Part shown: piece by piece, positions 5,917 through 7,342 of the stretch
How positions within the stretch are numbered: position 1 is the first letter of the stretch
How the letters are laid out: each line of letters opens with the position of its first letter
Assembly (NCBI GenBank): GCA_005805045.1
Contig: SYNW01000104.1
Location: 1 to 7,342 of the forward strand
Direction: 5' to 3'
Length of the DNA stretch: 7,342 bases
DNA from: Actinomycetota bacterium
GTDB lineage: Bacteria > Actinomycetota > Acidimicrobiia > Acidimicrobiales > Ilumatobacteraceae
Translations under genes and position numbers: made by a program
The notes under the pieces: generated by a model
Seen by the model: the letters and a program-made list of their open reading frames with translations, nothing else
Database searches by the model: none
Told to the model about the DNA's origin: nothing

Positions 5917-6186
5917 ATGGGGACATGCAAAAATTGTGGAGGGGCTTTAAAGAGAACCTATATGCCACGAGGTATGGGAAGTAGCACTACTATATATTGC
6001 AATTGTGCTGGTCTTAGGACAGTGCATAAACACGGAGCGTCTACTCCCAAAAAAAAATCAAGTGAATCATCGCGACTGAGTATCGCGGAACAGTTAGTGG
6101 TGCTTGCTGGGTTGCGGTTCGAGGGTTCAATCACCGAGCAGGAGTTTCAAACACTGAAAACTCGTCTGATTTCAGGCGGTGATTAG
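5917..6186 (+). CDS. Small zinc-ribbon-like/SHOCT-like domain protein, copy 2
   Basis: An 89-residue paralogue of its neighbours: C4-x2-C7, C28-x-C30, a lysine/serine linker (45-53) and a SHOCT-like end SIAEQLVVLAGLRFEGSITE (55-74) followed by QEFQTLKTRLI. The first half is quite different from copies 1 and 3 apart from the cysteines, and its DNA is more AT-rich with rarer-looking codons (for example the TATATATT stretch near 5990), so it is the most diverged member. Three lysine codons form a run of nine A at 6049-6057, a possible slippage site. Its TAG stop shares one base with the GTG of copy 3. Function unknown; metal binding and protein contact are inferred from the motifs. Confidence 0.75.
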   Translation: MGTCKNCGGALKRTYMPRGMGSSTTIYCNCAGLRTVHKHGASTPKKKSSESSRLSIAEQLVVLAGLRFEGSITEQEFQTLKTRLISGGD

Positions 6187-6464
6187 TGAACGCAAGACCA
6201 CGAATCTGCAGGACGTGTGGGCTTCATATTGCCACGAGACCCAGGAGGTTGGGCTCTGGCGTACAACGCGCATGTAGCTGCCCCCGTTTTGAAGCCAAGC
6301 GTGAGACATCTCGTCGAGAACCTAAACAAAACATTACGTATGTTCACCCGACTCCGAGTATCGCAGACCAACTCGCGGTTCTGGCTAAGTTACGCAATGA
6401 GGGTTCTCTCACTGAACAGGAATTTCAAGATTTAAAAACTCGACTTATCACCGGTAATGACTGA
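6186..6464 (+). CDS. Small zinc-ribbon-like/SHOCT-like domain protein, copy 3
   Basis: A 92-residue paralogue with C8-x2-C11, C30-x-C32 and an arginine-rich spacer between them. The linker RETSRREPKQNITYV (39-53) is nearly identical to copy 1, and the SHOCT-like end SIADQLAVLAKLRNEGSLTE (58-77) continues QEFQDLKTRLI. It starts with GTG, overlapping the copy 2 stop by one base (TAGTG), and ends sharing one base with the ATG of the next gene (TGATG), so the last three genes are probably translated by termination-reinitiation. The only Shine-Dalgarno-like sequence is a weak AGGCGG about ten bases upstream. The N-terminus is four residues longer than in the other copies. Function unknown. Confidence 0.75.
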   Translation: MNARPRICRTCGLHIATRPRRLGSGVQRACSCPRFEAKRETSRREPKQNITYVHPTPSIADQLAVLAKLRNEGSLTEQEFQDLKTRLITGND

Positions 6465-6949
6465 TGAAAACTCATACTTTGATTGAATCTCAACTACTTG
6501 AGCGAGTATCGGAATGGATGCAGAACGGTAGTCCGACTGTCGATGGCGTCGGGCGTACGAAACGAACCGCGCTCAGTTGTCCGTCAGCAACGAACTCGCA
6601 TGGCGACAAAGTTTTCGCAGTATTTGATGAGGTTGCTGGCGAGTTGCGCTATCTGCCAGTTGCGATTGATGTGCCCGAGATTGTGAAAACGACACTTGAC
6701 ATGGACGAATTCGCGCTCAAGAACCGCTTGGAAGGCAAATGTTTAACCACATCATGTCACTACTGGCATGGAGCCTGCCAACTTGGACACTTTGTTAGCA
6801 AAGTTGAAGTATCTGTACGAGTGACTTCGCGAAACTGCGCAATCAAAGACACATGTCGCTGGATTAAAGAGAATGGACCCAAAGTCTGTGGCACATGCGC
6901 TTTCGTTCGAAACCTGCCACTTTCCCCACCAACGCAAAAAACGACTTAA
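6464..6949 (+). CDS. Cysteine-rich protein of unknown function, last gene of the SHOCT-like cluster
   Basis: A 161-residue protein I cannot assign to a named family. Residues 1-90 form a mixed domain without obvious motifs (VFAVFDEVAGELRYLPVAID at 50-69 looks like beta strands, then a helix to about 90). Residues 93-145 hold seven cysteines: C93-x4-C98-x6-C105-x19-C125-x5-C131-x10-C142-x2-C145, with HYWHGAC at 99-105 and TCRWIKENG at 130-138. This spacing suggests bound metal (zinc or an iron-sulfur cluster); disulfides are less likely because there is no signal peptide. An eighth cysteine is C39. The tail is proline/threonine-rich. The ATG overlaps the copy 3 stop by one base, so it belongs to the same transcription unit and may act with the small ribbon/SHOCT-like proteins. 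That it is a real gene is supported by tight coupling and a clear cysteine pattern. Confidence 0.7.
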   Translation: MKTHTLIESQLLERVSEWMQNGSPTVDGVGRTKRTALSCPSATNSHGDKVFAVFDEVAGELRYLPVAIDVPEIVKTTLDMDEFALKNRLEGKCLTTSCHYWHGACQLGHFVSKVEVSVRVTSRNCAIKDTCRWIKENGPKVCGTCAFVRNLPLSPPTQKTT

Positions 6950-6994
6950 CAACGACGGGAATACACGACCTTAGCCGAGAGAAAGAAGTACTAG

Positions 6995-7237
6995 TTATTC
7001 AGGCAGGTTAAAGCGGTGACGAAGTAGGGCAAGAGACTCCTGTTCGACTTGTCGTACTCGCTCTCGAGTTACTTTAAGTGCTTCGGCGGTTTCTTCAAGA
7101 GTTCGAATTACCCCATCATTGAGACCAAACCGAAGAATCAAAATCTCACGCTCCGATTCAGAAAGTAGCTCAAGTCGTTGTGCGACCTCCGCGGGGCTTA
7201 AATACAAAACTTTCGCCAATTGTTCAAAACGGTTCAT
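6995..7237 (-). CDS. Stand-alone sigma-70 region 4 protein (sigma-like, -35-binding domain only)
   Basis: An 80-residue protein from the ATG at 7237. It is nearly all sigma-70 region 4: LSESEREILILRFGLNDG (25-42), TLEETAEALKVTRERVRQVE (46-65) and a final helix LALLRHRF. The recognition helix VTRERVRQ keeps the residues that housekeeping factors use to read the -35 element. Regions 1.2, 2 and 3 are absent, so it cannot bind the -10 element or melt a promoter alone. Such a protein could act as a DNA-binding regulator, bind the core flap, or work with a split partner, or it could be a remnant of a full sigma gene. An in-frame GTG at 7285 would add 16 residues; neither start has a Shine-Dalgarno sequence, and ATG is preferred for its codon only. 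It converges on the cysteine-rich gene across 45 bases. Confidence 0.8.
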   Translation of the reverse strand: MNRFEQLAKVLYLSPAEVAQRLELLSESEREILILRFGLNDGVIRTLEETAEALKVTRERVRQVEQESLALLRHRFNLPE

Positions 7238-7264
7238 GCAAAGACTGTACCCAATTGTTTCAAA
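7216..7264. repeat. Short direct repeat flanking the start of the region 4 gene
   Basis: CCAATTGTTCAAA (7216-7228) and CCAATTGTTTCAAA (7251-7264) differ by one extra T and lie on both sides of the ATG at 7237. On the gene's strand each reads TTTGAA(A)CAATTGG and contains the palindrome CAATTG. They could be operator half-sites or chance. Confidence 0.35.
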
Positions 7265-7342
7265 GCTAAAGGCAGAGATGTTCACTGCCAGGTAGTGAGC
7301 CTGTCTTTTCGTAATTGAGACGTATTATGCTGAGGGCAACAA

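Larger units (their letters stand above)
5712..6442 (+). repeat. Diverged direct repeat within SHOCT-like copies 1 and 3
   Basis: Bases 5712-5854 and 6300-6442 align without gaps over 143 bases, with about 26 differences in my hand count (roughly 82% identity). They span the linker and SHOCT-like segment of copies 1 and 3. Copy 2 shares only the last part (about 6079-6165). This points to gene duplication, with copies 1 and 3 the closer pair although they are not adjacent. Confidence 0.75.

Noticed and set aside
6905..6931. GTTCGAAAC followed by CCCCACCA, resembling a tRNA T-loop and 3' end that might complete the broken tRNA
   Set aside because: The T-stem cannot pair (TTTCG against CCTGC), spacing to the acceptor end is off by two bases, two acceptor pairs mismatch, and it lies in the coding frame of the cysteine-rich protein.
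5559..6950. Group I intron in the tRNA anticodon loop
   Set aside because: No P3/P7-like conserved core was seen and no 3' exon of the tRNA was found in the window.
7327..7342. ATG start of a further plus-strand gene at the right edge
   Set aside because: Only five codons are in the window and there is no good ribosome site; the same bases could equally hold a minus-strand -10 box (CATAAT).
1..7342. CRISPR arrays, insertion sequence ends, transposase or integrase genes
   Set aside because: No regular short repeats with spacers, no terminal inverted repeats and no recombinase-like protein were found; the mobile-element idea for the right block rests only on the tRNA remnant and gene content.

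Overview
The window looks like chromosomal DNA of an actinobacterium, moderately GC (a little above half by eye). I lean towards the Acidimicrobiia/Ilumatobacter side: there is a class II (plant/mycobacterial type) DAHP synthase, a nadD - LytR_C-type membrane protein - rsfS cluster of actinobacterial type, GTG starts and 4-base gene overlaps. The taxonomic call is inference from gene content.

Left block (1-3216, minus strand, transcribed right to left). A good TTGACA-N16-TAAAGT promoter at 3189-3216 drives a sigma-70 family factor (3141-2314). After 28 bases comes class II DAHP synthase (2285-936), after 5 bases a serine hydrolase of the beta-lactamase/esterase fold (930-118), and after 6 bases the hydrophobic N-terminus of what is probably a transporter, running off the left edge (111-1). 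These spacings suggest one operon, although the genes have no obvious common pathway.

Middle block (3324-5490, plus strand). nadD, a LytR_C/LCP-like membrane protein and rsfS are joined by 4-base overlaps (GTGA, ATGA). This is a housekeeping operon diverging from the sigma operon across about 180 bases.

Right block (5491-7342). Immediately after rsfS lies the 5' half of a tRNA (acceptor strand, D-arm and the 5' side of the anticodon arm, tRNA-Ala-like). It breaks off in the anticodon loop, and no 3' half was found. Next come four tightly packed plus-strand genes. Three are tandem paralogues of about 90 aa, each with an N-terminal CxxC...CxC zinc-ribbon-like motif and a C-terminal SHOCT-like motif. 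The fourth encodes a 161-aa protein with seven cysteines between residues 93 and 145. Convergent to them is a tiny gene encoding little more than a sigma-70 region 4 (-35-binding) domain. The broken tRNA, the small unfamiliar genes and more AT-rich patches make this stretch look like an accessory insertion next to a conserved operon. It is the best candidate for an undescribed system here; its function is unknown. A contig-assembly junction at the tRNA is the main alternative.
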